NCBI RefSeq assembly: GCF_903469665.1
Contig: NZ_CAGKLC010000010.1
Location: 20,878-84,877 of the forward strand
DNA from: Flavobacterium sp. UGB4466
Lineage (GTDB): Bacteria > Bacteroidota > Bacteroidia > Flavobacteriales > Flavobacteriaceae
DNA length: 64,000 nucleotides
Direction of reading: 5' to 3'
Translations under genes and position numbers: made by a program
Notes under the pieces: generated by a model
Database searches by the model: none
What the model was told of the DNA's origin: nothing
What the model saw: the letters and a program-made list of their open reading frames with translations, nothing else
Part shown: piece after piece, positions 51,205 to 60,237 of the stretch
Layout: each line of letters starts with the position of its first letter
Position numbering within the stretch: the first letter of the stretch is position 1

Positions 51205-52626
51205 TTAATTCTTTAATTTAAAATTATCGTATGCTTTTAAAAATGCTTCTGCAAACAAGTCCCCTTGTTTTTCATATCCTTTTTTAGAATAATGAACCCA
51301 ATCCGGGCCAATTAATCCCGAAGACTTTAAACCTCGGATTCCTTCCATCGCTCCCAATTCATCGTATAAATCCCAAACTGCAAAACCATCTGTCTTTGCT
51401 ATTTCAATAATACTTTTTGCGTAATCGCGAATATAAACATTGGGTCTTCTTGCTTTGAGTAATGAAGGAGGCGGAGTCATCACAAGGATAGAAACCTTAC
51501 GATTGTGTTCTTTTACATTTTTTATAAAATCACGCAATTCCTTTATATAAGCCGAAGCTTCCATATGATCGTAGCTTTCATTTGTTCCTAACGAAAGAAC
51601 TATAAGATCGCCATGCAATGCTTTTAGCTGTTCAAAAAATAACGGGTACTTATTATAATCCGAAAACTTGGCTCCATTTACCCCAATACTGCTGTAAATT
51701 AAACCCGGTGTATCTCGTTCTAAAACGATCCCGCTCAATTCGTACTTTGAAGCTTCTTTATTTGGAAGCAGGAAAATACGACTCAACGTTTTTTCAGAGT
51801 TGTAATAATGAGTAAACGAATCCGATTCCAAATTTAAAGGAACAAATTCTGAACTCGTAATATTTCTGGGTTTAGTCTCGTTTGTTCGGATTTTAAGCGT
51901 TCTTCCCGCGCGAATGTTATTCGATTTCAGACGATTGTCTTTTCTAATATCGGCTACCGAAACATTGTATTTATCAGCAATTGTCGAGATCGCTTCTCCT
52001 TTTTTGATCTTGTGCGTAATTACTTTTCGCTCTGTAGACTGAATTGTTTTGGTTTGAGAGGATATCGCTAAATCAAACATGTTCTGATTTTGAGGCGTAA
52101 TAATTTTGATGGTATTGAAATTATACGCAGCATCTTTAACATTCAATTCAACAGCAAAACCGCCATTGTCTCTCCAAAGTGCAATTCCGCTTAAACCAAC
52201 AGGAACATTTTTGACAGGATGAATGTTTCGGTAACTTTCCCAGCCTCTGTTGGAATGAAACCGCTCGTTATAAGAACCGTTTGTTTTCGCCAGCTGATAC
52301 GGAAAAACTAACCCGCGGCCGCCATTACCAAACTTTTGCTGCAGTTTTTTTCTAATCTCATTGGTCATCAAATCACTCTGAATGTGCGAATCTCCCACAT
52401 GGACCATATTGATTTTCTGACTATTTTGACTTTCGTTTGCCTTCAATTTCAAAAAAAACGGCACTAAGACTTCTGCATTATAAATCCTGTCTCCCGAAAA
52501 AGAATCAACAGCGGCTGTATCGGCTTTATGCATCATATTTTTTGTAATTGGATTTAAATCTGTCTTTGGTGTTTTATCGTTTGTTGAGAAAAAAAGACAA
52601 CAAAAGAAGATAATTAATCTATTCAT
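51205..52626 (-). CDS. SGNH-hydrolase-fold protein with inserted LysM domain
   Basis: The 473-residue protein has a short N-terminal hydrophobic signal-like segment, an SGNH block I with Ser80 (HVGDSHIQ), a beta-rich region, a LysM domain at about residues 203-247 (HKIKKGEAISTIADKYNVSVADI) and then the remaining SGNH elements (LSLGTNESYD and Asp442-His445 in DWVHYS). Such proteins act with MBOAT as the periplasmic O-acetyltransferase. LysM would bind peptidoglycan or related glycan. The placement inside the catalytic fold is unusual. It overlaps the next SGNH gene by 8 bp. Confidence 0.88.
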   Translation of the reverse strand: MNRLIIFFCCLFFSTNDKTPKTDLNPITKNMMHKADTAAVDSFSGDRIYNAEVLVPFFLKLKANESQNSQKINMVHVGDSHIQSDLMTNEIRKKLQQKFGNGGRGLVFPYQLAKTNGSYNERFHSNRGWESYRNIHPVKNVPVGLSGIALWRDNGGFAVELNVKDAAYNFNTIKIITPQNQNMFDLAISSQTKTIQSTERKVITHKIKKGEAISTIADKYNVSVADIRKDNRLKSNNIRAGRTLKIRTNETKPRNITSSEFVPLNLESDSFTHYYNSEKTLSRIFLLPNKEASKYELSGIVLERDTPGLIYSSIGVNGAKFSDYNKYPLFFEQLKALHGDLIVLSLGTNESYDHMEASAYIKELRDFIKNVKEHNRKVSILVMTPPPSLLKARRPNVYIRDYAKSIIEIAKTDGFAVWDLYDELGAMEGIRGLKSSGLIGPDWVHYSKKGYEKQGDLFAEAFLKAYDNFKLKN

Positions 52627-54103
52627 TTACGCTATCTGTTTTTACCGCTACGGAATCTGTATTGGTCTTCCTGGCTGTTTTCCGTTTGTTGGTATCTGCC
52701 TCTCTGTTTACCCGTAATACTTTATATTGCTCGTAGCCTTTGTTCAATTGATCGTATACTAATTTACCAATAGCTTTTGCCCCACGCTGGTTAAAGTGTG
52801 TATAATCTTTATTGGCTCTGGCCGGAGATTCGTCTACCCATTTCACCATTGATCCGTCACCTCCCATTAAGGTGTACAAATTCACAAATCCGGATTCGGT
52901 TTCAAGTGCGTATCTTTTTTGAGCTCTCATTAAAGGAACAACGGCTGAATCGGTTTTCATTTCTAAATCATACTTGGTAGATTTATCGGCTGTCGAAATG
53001 ATCAGGATCGAAACTCCCGGAAAAGATTCTTTAATTTTATTCACCGCTTTGGTCATACCTCTTTGATACCAATTGTAATTTTTAGTGCCATAATTTAAAA
53101 CGTTGGTTCCGTAATGCAGAATAACCAAATCGTACTTTAAACTGTTATTGAACCCCTGCATCACATTCGCATTAAAAGTAGAAATCGGCAAACCTGAATT
53201 CCCTCTTTGTGAGAAGTTGTCTACATGAACCCCGTTTCCGTTATCAAAATTAAACCCATAGATTGGAATGGAATCGGCATGAATAAAATTGGCTTTGAAT
53301 CCTTTTATGCTTCCCGAAGTTACTTTTAGAGTGTTGATCAGATTGTTTGGCACAAGGCTTTTTCGCAAGGTATCTTTTCCGATAATGAAATTCACATTTC
53401 CTTTTTTAGTTCCTCTTCCGTAATACAAAGTCGGACTATCTAAAGTTGTTGCGTGTTTGTTTAAACCTGCTTCGTACTGAACCCAGGTCGTATTTGATTT
53501 ATCATTGGCAAAAAACACGTGTCCGTTTACACCAAAAGGGCTCGTTGGATGTTTTACGTTTAAGTACGATTGCATTTTCCAGTTTTTGGAAGCCGAAGAT
53601 TTTACAGAACCACGTGATGCTGCAGATTCTGAATTGATCGACACAAAACCAACACCGCTTCCGCCAAAACGTTCCTGATAATTGGCGCGAACATCCTGCA
53701 CAATTAAATCACCATCGGTCATGGAATCTCCATAATAGGCAATTCTGACTTTGGATTGCGGATTATTCTCCAGCTGGTATAATTTTTCGTAAAAAGAAAT
53801 CAGGTATTGGTATCCTTTGTAGTTATCGAAAGTTTCAGACGGAAATTCGATTCCTTCCGAAGCATCGAAAACAATCTTTTCCCTCATTTCATTTTTCTCA
53901 TCTTCGGTCAGACTGTCTCCACCCTGTTCCAGAGAATCATTTGCGACTGACTCTAAAAGCAGACTATCGATTAGTACGTTTTTAGAATCTACTTTACTAT
54001 CCGAAAAGATCTTGTCCGGCAAGATTTGCTTAAACCCGATGAAAGCTATAAATGCCAGTGCCACAATGGCAAAAGACTGAAAGAAATAAGATTTTGTATT
54101 CAC
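52619..54103 (-). CDS. Membrane-anchored SGNH-hydrolase-fold protein
   Basis: The 494-residue protein has a membrane anchor (about 6-29), a linker, and an SGNH domain with Ser127 (YYGDSMTDG), a LHYGTNVLNYG block and the Asp433-His436 pair (DYTHFNQRGA). The C-terminus is basic and low-complexity (KRKTARKTNTDS). The start codon is GTG at 54103. It is the first gene of the operon with the second SGNH protein and MBOAT, and would be a periplasmic acetyl-transfer partner. Confidence 0.88.
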   Translation of the reverse strand: MNTKSYFFQSFAIVALAFIAFIGFKQILPDKIFSDSKVDSKNVLIDSLLLESVANDSLEQGGDSLTEDEKNEMREKIVFDASEGIEFPSETFDNYKGYQYLISFYEKLYQLENNPQSKVRIAYYGDSMTDGDLIVQDVRANYQERFGGSGVGFVSINSESAASRGSVKSSASKNWKMQSYLNVKHPTSPFGVNGHVFFANDKSNTTWVQYEAGLNKHATTLDSPTLYYGRGTKKGNVNFIIGKDTLRKSLVPNNLINTLKVTSGSIKGFKANFIHADSIPIYGFNFDNGNGVHVDNFSQRGNSGLPISTFNANVMQGFNNSLKYDLVILHYGTNVLNYGTKNYNWYQRGMTKAVNKIKESFPGVSILIISTADKSTKYDLEMKTDSAVVPLMRAQKRYALETESGFVNLYTLMGGDGSMVKWVDESPARANKDYTHFNQRGAKAIGKLVYDQLNKGYEQYKVLRVNREADTNKRKTARKTNTDSVAVKTDSVNE

Positions 54104-54245
54104 TCGTAATAATAAATTTGAAGAAAGGATTCACTAAAAATTTCATTTCAAAATTCCTACTAATTCCTTATAAAAAAGTACGGGCAAAGATAGAATTAAA
54201 CAATTAATTTCTAGGTTCTTTTTAACATTAAAATAATACAAAAAA

Positions 54246-54271
54246 AAGAGGCCGAACGAATCCAGCCTCTT
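54246..54271 (-). terminator. Second terminator-like hairpin downstream of hmuY
   Basis: AAGAGGC (54246-54252) pairs with GCCTCTT (54265-54271), and eight T follow on the minus strand. It lies 80 bp beyond the first hmuY terminator and 140 bp upstream of the SGNH start. Confidence 0.65.
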
Positions 54272-54352
54272 GATCAAAAAAAAATAAAAAAAATAAAGTC
54301 AATGATTAACTAAATTTTGAAATGAATTGAATATAATAGACTAGGAATGTAA

Positions 54353-54383
54353 AAACCCCGAACAAATTAATTATTCGGGGTTT
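54353..54383 (-). terminator. Terminator of hmuY
   Basis: AAACCCCGAA pairs with TTCGGGGTTT (54374-54383), with T5 on the minus strand, 12 bp after the hmuY stop. Confidence 0.85.
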
Positions 54384-54395
54384 CTTATCTTCTTC

Positions 54396-55478
54396 TTATT
54401 TAAGAATTGCGTACTCTAAAGCAACATAACCTCTTATTCCTGCTTCATTTGTCATAGCCAGGAATTTAACTTTATAATAATTTCCGGCTGCATCTTTAAC
54501 CACATAAAAACGATCTGTTCTTATGCTTGGCAAAGTAGTTGGTCCTCCACCATTTCTCCAGTTAGCTCCAATAACTCTTTGATCTGTTTTAGAAACTGCA
54601 AAATTTGCTTCAACTACTTTTTCTTTAGTAAATCCTGCATAGGTCACATCAGCTGTAACTAACACCTGATAAACCAGAGTTCCCGCTTTTGAATTAGTTG
54701 TAATAAAGTCAGAATATCCATAAGTAACATCGCCTTTACCCATATTTAAATAGTTCGTAAATACTGTAAAGTTTAAGTCCCATTTTGCTTTTTGAGGTTC
54801 AACAACAACTGTGTTTCCAGTTGTTAAACTGAAAAATGTAAAGTTAAAATCAACATCTTTTGAAATTACTTTTTCTGTGAATGTAGCAGAAGTCAAATCA
54901 GCGTATTGGATTTTGTATCCATTACCACTTCTTAATATTCTAACTTTCTTCCATCCTCTTGAATCGCCATCAACACTAACGGAACCTTTTTCAGGTACAG
55001 CTGTTGACACTTTAGCTCCAAGATTAACTAAGTATACTTTATTGTCTGCATCTGTAGCAGAAACTTCAGCAATAGCCGTTCCTATTCCTGCTCCAGCACC
55101 AGCTAAAACACCGGTTGGATTATCAACATATCCGTTTGATGCAGGCGTCTCACCATTTCCAACTGAAACATTGGTATCAATTGTCTGAGATACTGTAATA
55201 TCTGATGTAGCTAATTTTTTAACAGCCATTTTAACCGATCCGTTCAAAACAACTCTAAAATCATCACCAGATGAGAATCCGAAATCCCATGATTCTCTGT
55301 TTACTGCTTTAAATTCTGCAGCACTTAAATCAAGATAAACCTGACTTGGCTGATTAGGACCTCCAACACTTGGTTGTAAAGTTGCTCCAACGGTCGGGAT
55401 CTCGACCTTAGTATCGTCGTCACTTGAGCAAGATGCAAGTGATAAGAAAGCGAATGATAATAATAAAAGTTTTTTCAT
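54396..55478 (-). CDS. hmuY: HmuY-family haem-binding lipoprotein
   Basis: The 360-residue protein has a lipoprotein signal (LSLASCSSDDD, lipid cysteine near residue 17). The mature part has the HmuY features VYLDLSAAEFKAVNRESWDFGFSSGDDFRVVLN and later WDLNFTVFTNY. It would be anchored at the cell surface and pass haem to the receptor encoded 20 bp upstream. In Porphyromonas HmuY binds haem through two histidines; I see no confident equivalent pair here, so ligand residues may differ. Confidence 0.85.
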   Translation of the reverse strand: MKKLLLLSFAFLSLASCSSDDDTKVEIPTVGATLQPSVGGPNQPSQVYLDLSAAEFKAVNRESWDFGFSSGDDFRVVLNGSVKMAVKKLATSDITVSQTIDTNVSVGNGETPASNGYVDNPTGVLAGAGAGIGTAIAEVSATDADNKVYLVNLGAKVSTAVPEKGSVSVDGDSRGWKKVRILRSGNGYKIQYADLTSATFTEKVISKDVDFNFTFFSLTTGNTVVVEPQKAKWDLNFTVFTNYLNMGKGDVTYGYSDFITTNSKAGTLVYQVLVTADVTYAGFTKEKVVEANFAVSKTDQRVIGANWRNGGGPTTLPSIRTDRFYVVKDAAGNYYKVKFLAMTNEAGIRGYVALEYAILK

Positions 55479-55498
55479 TGTATTTATGTATTAAGTAT

Positions 55499-57610
55499 TT
55501 AAAGATTAAGATTATATGCTAATTTAAAAAAGTAAGAACGTCCGTATGCGAGCATTAAATTCGAAGATGTTGCATGTGCCGATCCTCCACTTGTTTTACT
55601 TCGGTTTACATCGGTTACATTAAAAATGTTTCTTGCTCCGACCGTTACTTCAAATCTGTCTTTGAAGAAATTCTTTCTGATTGATGCATCAAACCAATTA
55701 CTAGGAGCGATAGTAGTCAACACATATTCTGATGCACCTTCCTCAAACTGTTGTGTTTTTCCATTGTATTTGTAATAACCCGAAACAATTGTTTTCCACT
55801 TTGGAATATTATAAGACACACTTGCATTTAAATTAAACGAATAGAGAAAATCATCGTTTGAAACAATTTTTTGATTGTCTAATCGCTGCGAAACTCCTAC
55901 CAATGCAGCTCCAACATTAATCGTCAAGCTATTTAATCTGAACTGATTCGTTGTAGAAAAATTCCACATTCTGTATTTACTAATATTGATGTATTGATTT
56001 TCAGGCGTACCGGTATTTGGATTGTTCCCTATAAATACCATGTCAATTCTATCATTAACATCCAGGTAACTTCCCCCAATTGTATTTGATATTTGTAGTC
56101 CTGAAGGAAAAGAAGTAAACTTTTTAACACTTGTTTCATAAGAAGTACTTGTTTCCGGAATCAAGTTTTCATTTCCTGCAAAAAAGTGCCCATCGAAAAT
56201 TTGATTCACATACAATTCCTCAAAATTTGGAGTTCTAAAACCGTTACCATACGATCCCCTCAACTCAACTCCTTTATCAAACAAATATCTTAATGCAACT
56301 GAAGAAGCATATTGATTTTTAAATTTAGACTGTGCCGAAAATCTCAATCCCGGTTTTATAGAAAACCGATCGGTAGCCATAATTTCTGAAGAAACAAAAA
56401 AATCATAGTTCTCTATCGTTTTATAAACCGATTCAATCACATTATTCTTTTTTTGAACAAGTGCGAATCCTTTATTGTTTACAAATTCATATCCCACCTG
56501 CAAATCAATACTTTTGTCTGAGAAAAAATTATTTAATGTCCCTGTAGAGGAAAGAACTTCCATCGACTGATCTTTCTTCTTCTCGTTCGCCCCTTCAGTT
56601 TTAGTAAACAAATAATACGTGAAATTCTCTATTTCTCGCTGTTGCTTCTGATGTGTAACAGAAACATTATACGTTAATTGTGAGAACAGCGATCCGGTTG
56701 CATTTAAATTATGAAAGTACCTGTTGGTAAAATATCTTTTATCATCAGCAGCACGATAGGATCCCAAAGTAGGATTAAAAAGAGACTGTACAGTACTATT
56801 ATAAAAATCTACATCTTCATCTAAGTACTCAAATTTATAGAAGAATCGAAAATCGTCTTTTCGATACGATAACATTGCGTTTCCGTTTAACTGATCTTTT
56901 GGTAACCAACTGTAACCTCGCATAAAATCAGTTTGAAAGTAATCCTTACCCTTTTTACCATTTAAAAAACCTTGGAAATCATTTCTATTTGCTCCTACAC
57001 TTACAAACCAGTTCTCATTAAAAGTATGCGCTACACGTAAAGATTGAATATGACGTCCTTTATCAAAAAGAGCGTATTCTTTTCCAACGGTCTCCTCTTG
57101 CACTGCGGCATTAATATCCCACTTATATTTAGATGATTTTTTAGTTATAATATTAAGAACTCCGCTTACAGCATTGGCTCCGTAGCTAACTCCCATAGAA
57201 CCTTCTACAATTTCAATATGATCCACATCATTTAGGTTAATCTGAGACAAATCTGTATTGTTCCCCAGACCGGCTTCATTAACTAATGGTATATTGTCCA
57301 CTAAAATTTTAAAGTATTGTGCATCTAATCCAAACAAGGAAACGGTTGAGCGCCCGGTTGTTCCACTAGGTCTAACGGTGATATTTAAATATTGATTTAA
57401 AACGTCTGCTAAGTTATTTGCTGCTAAATTTTGTATGTCCTGATTAGAAATCACACGAACATTAAACACTGATTTTTTTATAGACTGTGGTTCAAACTGC
57501 CCGGTAACTACCACTTCAGAAAGTTTATTTACAGCCGTGGTATCTTTCTTTTGTGCAAAAGATATTTGACAAAAAAGAAAAGCTGCAAAAAAGATAAATT
57601 TGATTTTCAT
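55499..57610 (-). CDS. TonB-dependent haem receptor (HmuR-like)
   Basis: The 703-residue outer-membrane receptor has a signal peptide ending SFAQ, a plug with VVVTGQFEPQSIKKSVFNVRVI, a TonB-box-like start, and DHIEIVEGSMGVSYGANAVSGVLNI. The barrel contains GNGFRTPNFEELYVN followed by ENLIPETS, which correspond to the FRAP and NPNL motifs of haem receptors. It pairs with hmuY and is divergent from the DUF6607 gene. A -7 box TATATTTG lies at 57645-57638 on the minus strand, 28 bp before the ATG. Confidence 0.9.
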   Translation of the reverse strand: MKIKFIFFAAFLFCQISFAQKKDTTAVNKLSEVVVTGQFEPQSIKKSVFNVRVISNQDIQNLAANNLADVLNQYLNITVRPSGTTGRSTVSLFGLDAQYFKILVDNIPLVNEAGLGNNTDLSQINLNDVDHIEIVEGSMGVSYGANAVSGVLNIITKKSSKYKWDINAAVQEETVGKEYALFDKGRHIQSLRVAHTFNENWFVSVGANRNDFQGFLNGKKGKDYFQTDFMRGYSWLPKDQLNGNAMLSYRKDDFRFFYKFEYLDEDVDFYNSTVQSLFNPTLGSYRAADDKRYFTNRYFHNLNATGSLFSQLTYNVSVTHQKQQREIENFTYYLFTKTEGANEKKKDQSMEVLSSTGTLNNFFSDKSIDLQVGYEFVNNKGFALVQKKNNVIESVYKTIENYDFFVSSEIMATDRFSIKPGLRFSAQSKFKNQYASSVALRYLFDKGVELRGSYGNGFRTPNFEELYVNQIFDGHFFAGNENLIPETSTSYETSVKKFTSFPSGLQISNTIGGSYLDVNDRIDMVFIGNNPNTGTPENQYINISKYRMWNFSTTNQFRLNSLTINVGAALVGVSQRLDNQKIVSNDDFLYSFNLNASVSYNIPKWKTIVSGYYKYNGKTQQFEEGASEYVLTTIAPSNWFDASIRKNFFKDRFEVTVGARNIFNVTDVNRSKTSGGSAHATSSNLMLAYGRSYFFKLAYNLNL

Positions 57611-57637
57611 TATTTTTATTCATTCTTAATAATGGCG

Positions 57638-57686
57638 CAAATATATAAACTATTTTTATTTGTTCTAAATTAAATACATATATTTG
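57638..57686. promoter_or_regulatory. Divergent promoters of the haem locus
   Basis: The minus-strand -7 box TATATTTG (57645-57638) faces the plus-strand box TATATTTG (57679-57686), the latter preceded by TTTG (57659-57662) at 16 bp. The AT-rich stretch between holds TTCTAAAT and could be a Fur-type site, which I could not confirm. Confidence 0.5.
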
Positions 57687-57714
57687 CGAAAATTTAAAAA
57701 CAAAATATTACGTT

Positions 57715-58617
57715 ATGATTTCAAAAAGCCTCTATTTTTCAGCTGTTATGGCTTTGACTTGTAGCCTTGGTTTCAGTCAGGATAAAAAGCAACAAGACAT
57801 CAAATCCATCAAATCTATGTGTGGTTGCTACGAAGTGAAGTTTAATTTCGCAGAAACTTTTCAATACGCTAAAGATTCTGCAACTTATAAACCATCTGAA
57901 ACAAAACACGAATCTGCATTAGAATGGGTGGAATTATTAGAAGACACTCCTAACAAAATTGTAATGCAACACTTACTAATAGTGAGTGACGATATGATCA
58001 TCAAACACTGGAGACAAGACTGGTTGTATGAAAACACCGACTTATATACCTTCAATAAAGGAACATCCTGGAAATACAAAAAACTGGACAAAAAAGCAGT
58101 AAAAGGTCAATGGACACAAAAAGTATTTCAGGTAGATGATAGTCCACGTTACGAAGGATCTTCGACATGGGTACATGTAGACGGACAAAACTACTGGGCA
58201 AACATTGCTGATGCACCACTTCCAAGAAGAGAGCAAACCAAACGTAATGACTATAATGTTTTAAAAAGAAGAAACATTCACGAAATTACAGCTACAGGAT
58301 GGAATCATGAGCAGGACAATGACAAATTGGTGCGTGACGACAGCGGAAAAGATGTTTTATTAGCGCAGGAAAAAGGGCTGGACGTTTACACTAAAGTTCC
58401 GGATATTAAATGTATCGCTGCTCAAAAATGGTGGAAGGAAAACAATGCGCTTTGGAAGAATGTTCGTGACAAATGGCAAACTCTTTTTGACAGACATCAG
58501 GACTTAAACTTAGAAGCTAAAGTAGACAGAAAAGCACTTTACTCTCTTCTGTTTGATTTAAAACCAACTGCTACAAAAGCAGAAAGTGATGCAATCATCA
58601 ACAAGTTCGTAAAATAA
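57715..58617 (+). CDS. DUF6607-family secreted protein of the haem locus
   Basis: The 300-residue protein has a signal peptide (about 1-21, GFSQ) and a mature part with MCGCYEVKFNFAETFQYAKD, many aromatic/His-containing strands (WRQDWLYENTDLYTFNKGTSWKY, TGWNHEQDN) and a helical C-terminus. I match it to the DUF6607 family by this pattern. Its position, divergent from an hmuY/receptor pair with facing promoters, suggests a role in haem or iron use, but the function is not established. Confidence 0.75.
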   Translation: MISKSLYFSAVMALTCSLGFSQDKKQQDIKSIKSMCGCYEVKFNFAETFQYAKDSATYKPSETKHESALEWVELLEDTPNKIVMQHLLIVSDDMIIKHWRQDWLYENTDLYTFNKGTSWKYKKLDKKAVKGQWTQKVFQVDDSPRYEGSSTWVHVDGQNYWANIADAPLPRREQTKRNDYNVLKRRNIHEITATGWNHEQDNDKLVRDDSGKDVLLAQEKGLDVYTKVPDIKCIAAQKWWKENNALWKNVRDKWQTLFDRHQDLNLEAKVDRKALYSLLFDLKPTATKAESDAIINKFVK

Positions 58618-58642
58618 GAAATTCCTTTTCTACTTATATTCT

Positions 58643-58673
58643 AAAAGCCGATAGTAACAAACTATCGGCTTTT
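58643..58673 (+). terminator. Terminator of the DUF6607 gene
   Basis: AAAAGCCGATAGT pairs exactly with ACTATCGGCTTTT with a 5-nt loop and a T6 tract. Confidence 0.9.
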
Positions 58674-59049
58674 TTATGCATAAAAAAACCGTCTGAAAAT
58701 AATTTCAAACGGTCTGCTACCTTCTATGTTTAATTAGGCTATTAGCTTACTAATTCAAAACAGCATAAAATTAATAAGAGGTCGGTATCTTTAATCTTTT
58801 ACGATCGATATTCTGGAATAATCATCTCGGATATGCTTAAAAAAACTCTTGAGGTGATATTAGAGTCTGTAGATAAGGATGTTAGAATCCTGTAATATTT
58901 CATTAATTAAAGTAGGAAAATTAATATATTATTTAATCCCGTACAAATAAATAAGGCACTATTTTTTTACTTTTTTCTATAAGACTAAAATCCAGTATTT
59001 TGACGACATTGCACAAGGCAGTATAATTAAGGAATCTACAAAAAAACAA

Positions 59050-59083
59050 AAAGGGCCGATAGTTTTACAACTATCAGCCCTTT
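59050..59083 (-). terminator. Terminator of the secreted unknown protein gene
   Basis: A 15-bp stem (59050-59064 with 59069-59083) has one mismatch, followed by a T-rich tract on the minus strand. Its core GCCGATAGT is shared with the terminator at 58643-58673. Confidence 0.85.
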
Positions 59084-59123
59084 GATTCATACTATCTATA
59101 AAAAATATGTCTTATATGAACTA

Positions 59124-59834
59124 TTATTTAGCTTCTGCGCACTCAGAATAGGAAACAATATGTTTCGTTAAATCAGTCCATTTCGGCTCAGGATTTGCAG
59201 CAATTACTTTTTCACAGCTTCCCCATAATGGCACAAATTCTTTTTTATAATCTTTCTTCTTCAATAAAAATGCAGGAGAATCTTTTTTGGCAACATAATA
59301 CGATTTTGCATCACCTCCAATAAATTTAACCCCGCCAACTCCTAATGAAGTCGTTTCTTTTGCATGAGGATCACAGTATACTTTAAACTCTTTACTGAAT
59401 GAAGGGTTAAGTAACTGCATTAACAATTTGCTGTTTCTCTTTTTGATTTTTACATCAGTAGTTTCAAAATAAGCGTACCCATCGTTTAAGAAATCCTGGT
59501 TTAACTTATCGTCATTCCATTTTTTAAAGTCTTGCAGAAAATTTAATTTTTTTCCTAAGTTATCCAATCCGCTTGGTGGTAAGTACATGAATTTAATATC
59601 TTCTGGTTTTAGTTTGTGTTTTTTACCAGTTCCATCTTGTAATTTGATGAACTCAATTAAACCTTTGTCTCTGTCGATATCTTTAATAGTACCATTTATT
59701 TCGGTACCATCAGCCAAAGTAATGTAAGCCGTTTTACTGTGAGAAAATCCATAAGAAGGAGAAATCAAATCTTGCGCATTTGCAGAACAACACACTACTA
59801 GAAACACTAGTAGCAAAAAGGAATTTTTAATCAT
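59124..59834 (-). CDS. Secreted protein of unknown function
   Basis: The 236-residue protein has a signal peptide (LLLVFLVVCCSANAQ). The mature N-terminus AYITLADGTEINGTIKDIDRDKGLIEFIKLQDG looks like a small beta-barrel/SH3-like repeat, then a mixed region with KEFKVYCDPHAKETTSLGVGGVKFIGGDAKSYYV and four cysteines in the mature part. I do not recognise the family. It is a single gene with its own terminator. Confidence 0.7.
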   Translation of the reverse strand: MIKNSFLLLVFLVVCCSANAQDLISPSYGFSHSKTAYITLADGTEINGTIKDIDRDKGLIEFIKLQDGTGKKHKLKPEDIKFMYLPPSGLDNLGKKLNFLQDFKKWNDDKLNQDFLNDGYAYFETTDVKIKKRNSKLLMQLLNPSFSKEFKVYCDPHAKETTSLGVGGVKFIGGDAKSYYVAKKDSPAFLLKKKDYKKEFVPLWGSCEKVIAANPEPKWTDLTKHIVSYSECAEAK

Positions 59835-60237
59835 TTGTTTTTTGGTTAATTTTTTTGCCTACTCTTGCGATTTTCGGCTTCCTCGATTATTATTTTAACA
59901 GGATTTTTTTAGCTAACACCCTGTATTTATTGGCTTCACAAACTTTTTTTATAAATTATTTTCTTACCGTAAACATAGCTATAAAAACAAGATTTACAAA
60001 TGTTAAACTGTATTTTTTACACGAAAATTCGCCCCAAAAACCTTTGCCTATTTTTCATCTTAATTACCTTACTTTTTCTAATAAAATACAAATTATTTTG
60101 GATGGCAACATTTTAGCTAACCTTCCCTTTCTACTCTCGAAAACCAATAGATTTTTTGATTTTGAGCCGACAAAAAAAAGAGTCGATAATTACATTTATA
60201 ATTATCGACTCTTTGTATTTTATCTTTTGTACAGCAA
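59835..60237. other. Intergenic region between unknown secreted protein and argS
   Basis: Nothing gene-like is supported. A long plus-strand frame crosses this gap but runs through the argS terminator and then antisense to argS. The gap holds the upstream region of the 59834 gene, for which I see no clear TAnnTTTG box, and the argS terminator (60177-60214). Confidence 0.5.
60177..60214 (-). terminator. Terminator of argS
   Basis: A 16-bp stem (60177-60192 with 60199-60214) has its core GAGTCGATAATTA perfectly paired, and T8 follows on the minus strand. Confidence 0.9.

Larger units (their letters stand above)
58618..59123. other. Intergenic region with terminators but no recognised gene
   Basis: A terminator for the DUF6607 gene is at 58643-58673, and a second imperfect stem at about 58686-58712. 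From 58730 to 59040 I find only short frames with stops and no ribosome sites; no family is recognisable. The terminator of the next gene is at 59050-59083. Confidence 0.5.

Noticed and set aside
58780..58910. Possible decayed gene in the gap after the DUF6607 gene
   Set aside because: Short frames on both strands have some helix-like residues, but stops interrupt all frames and no family could be named.
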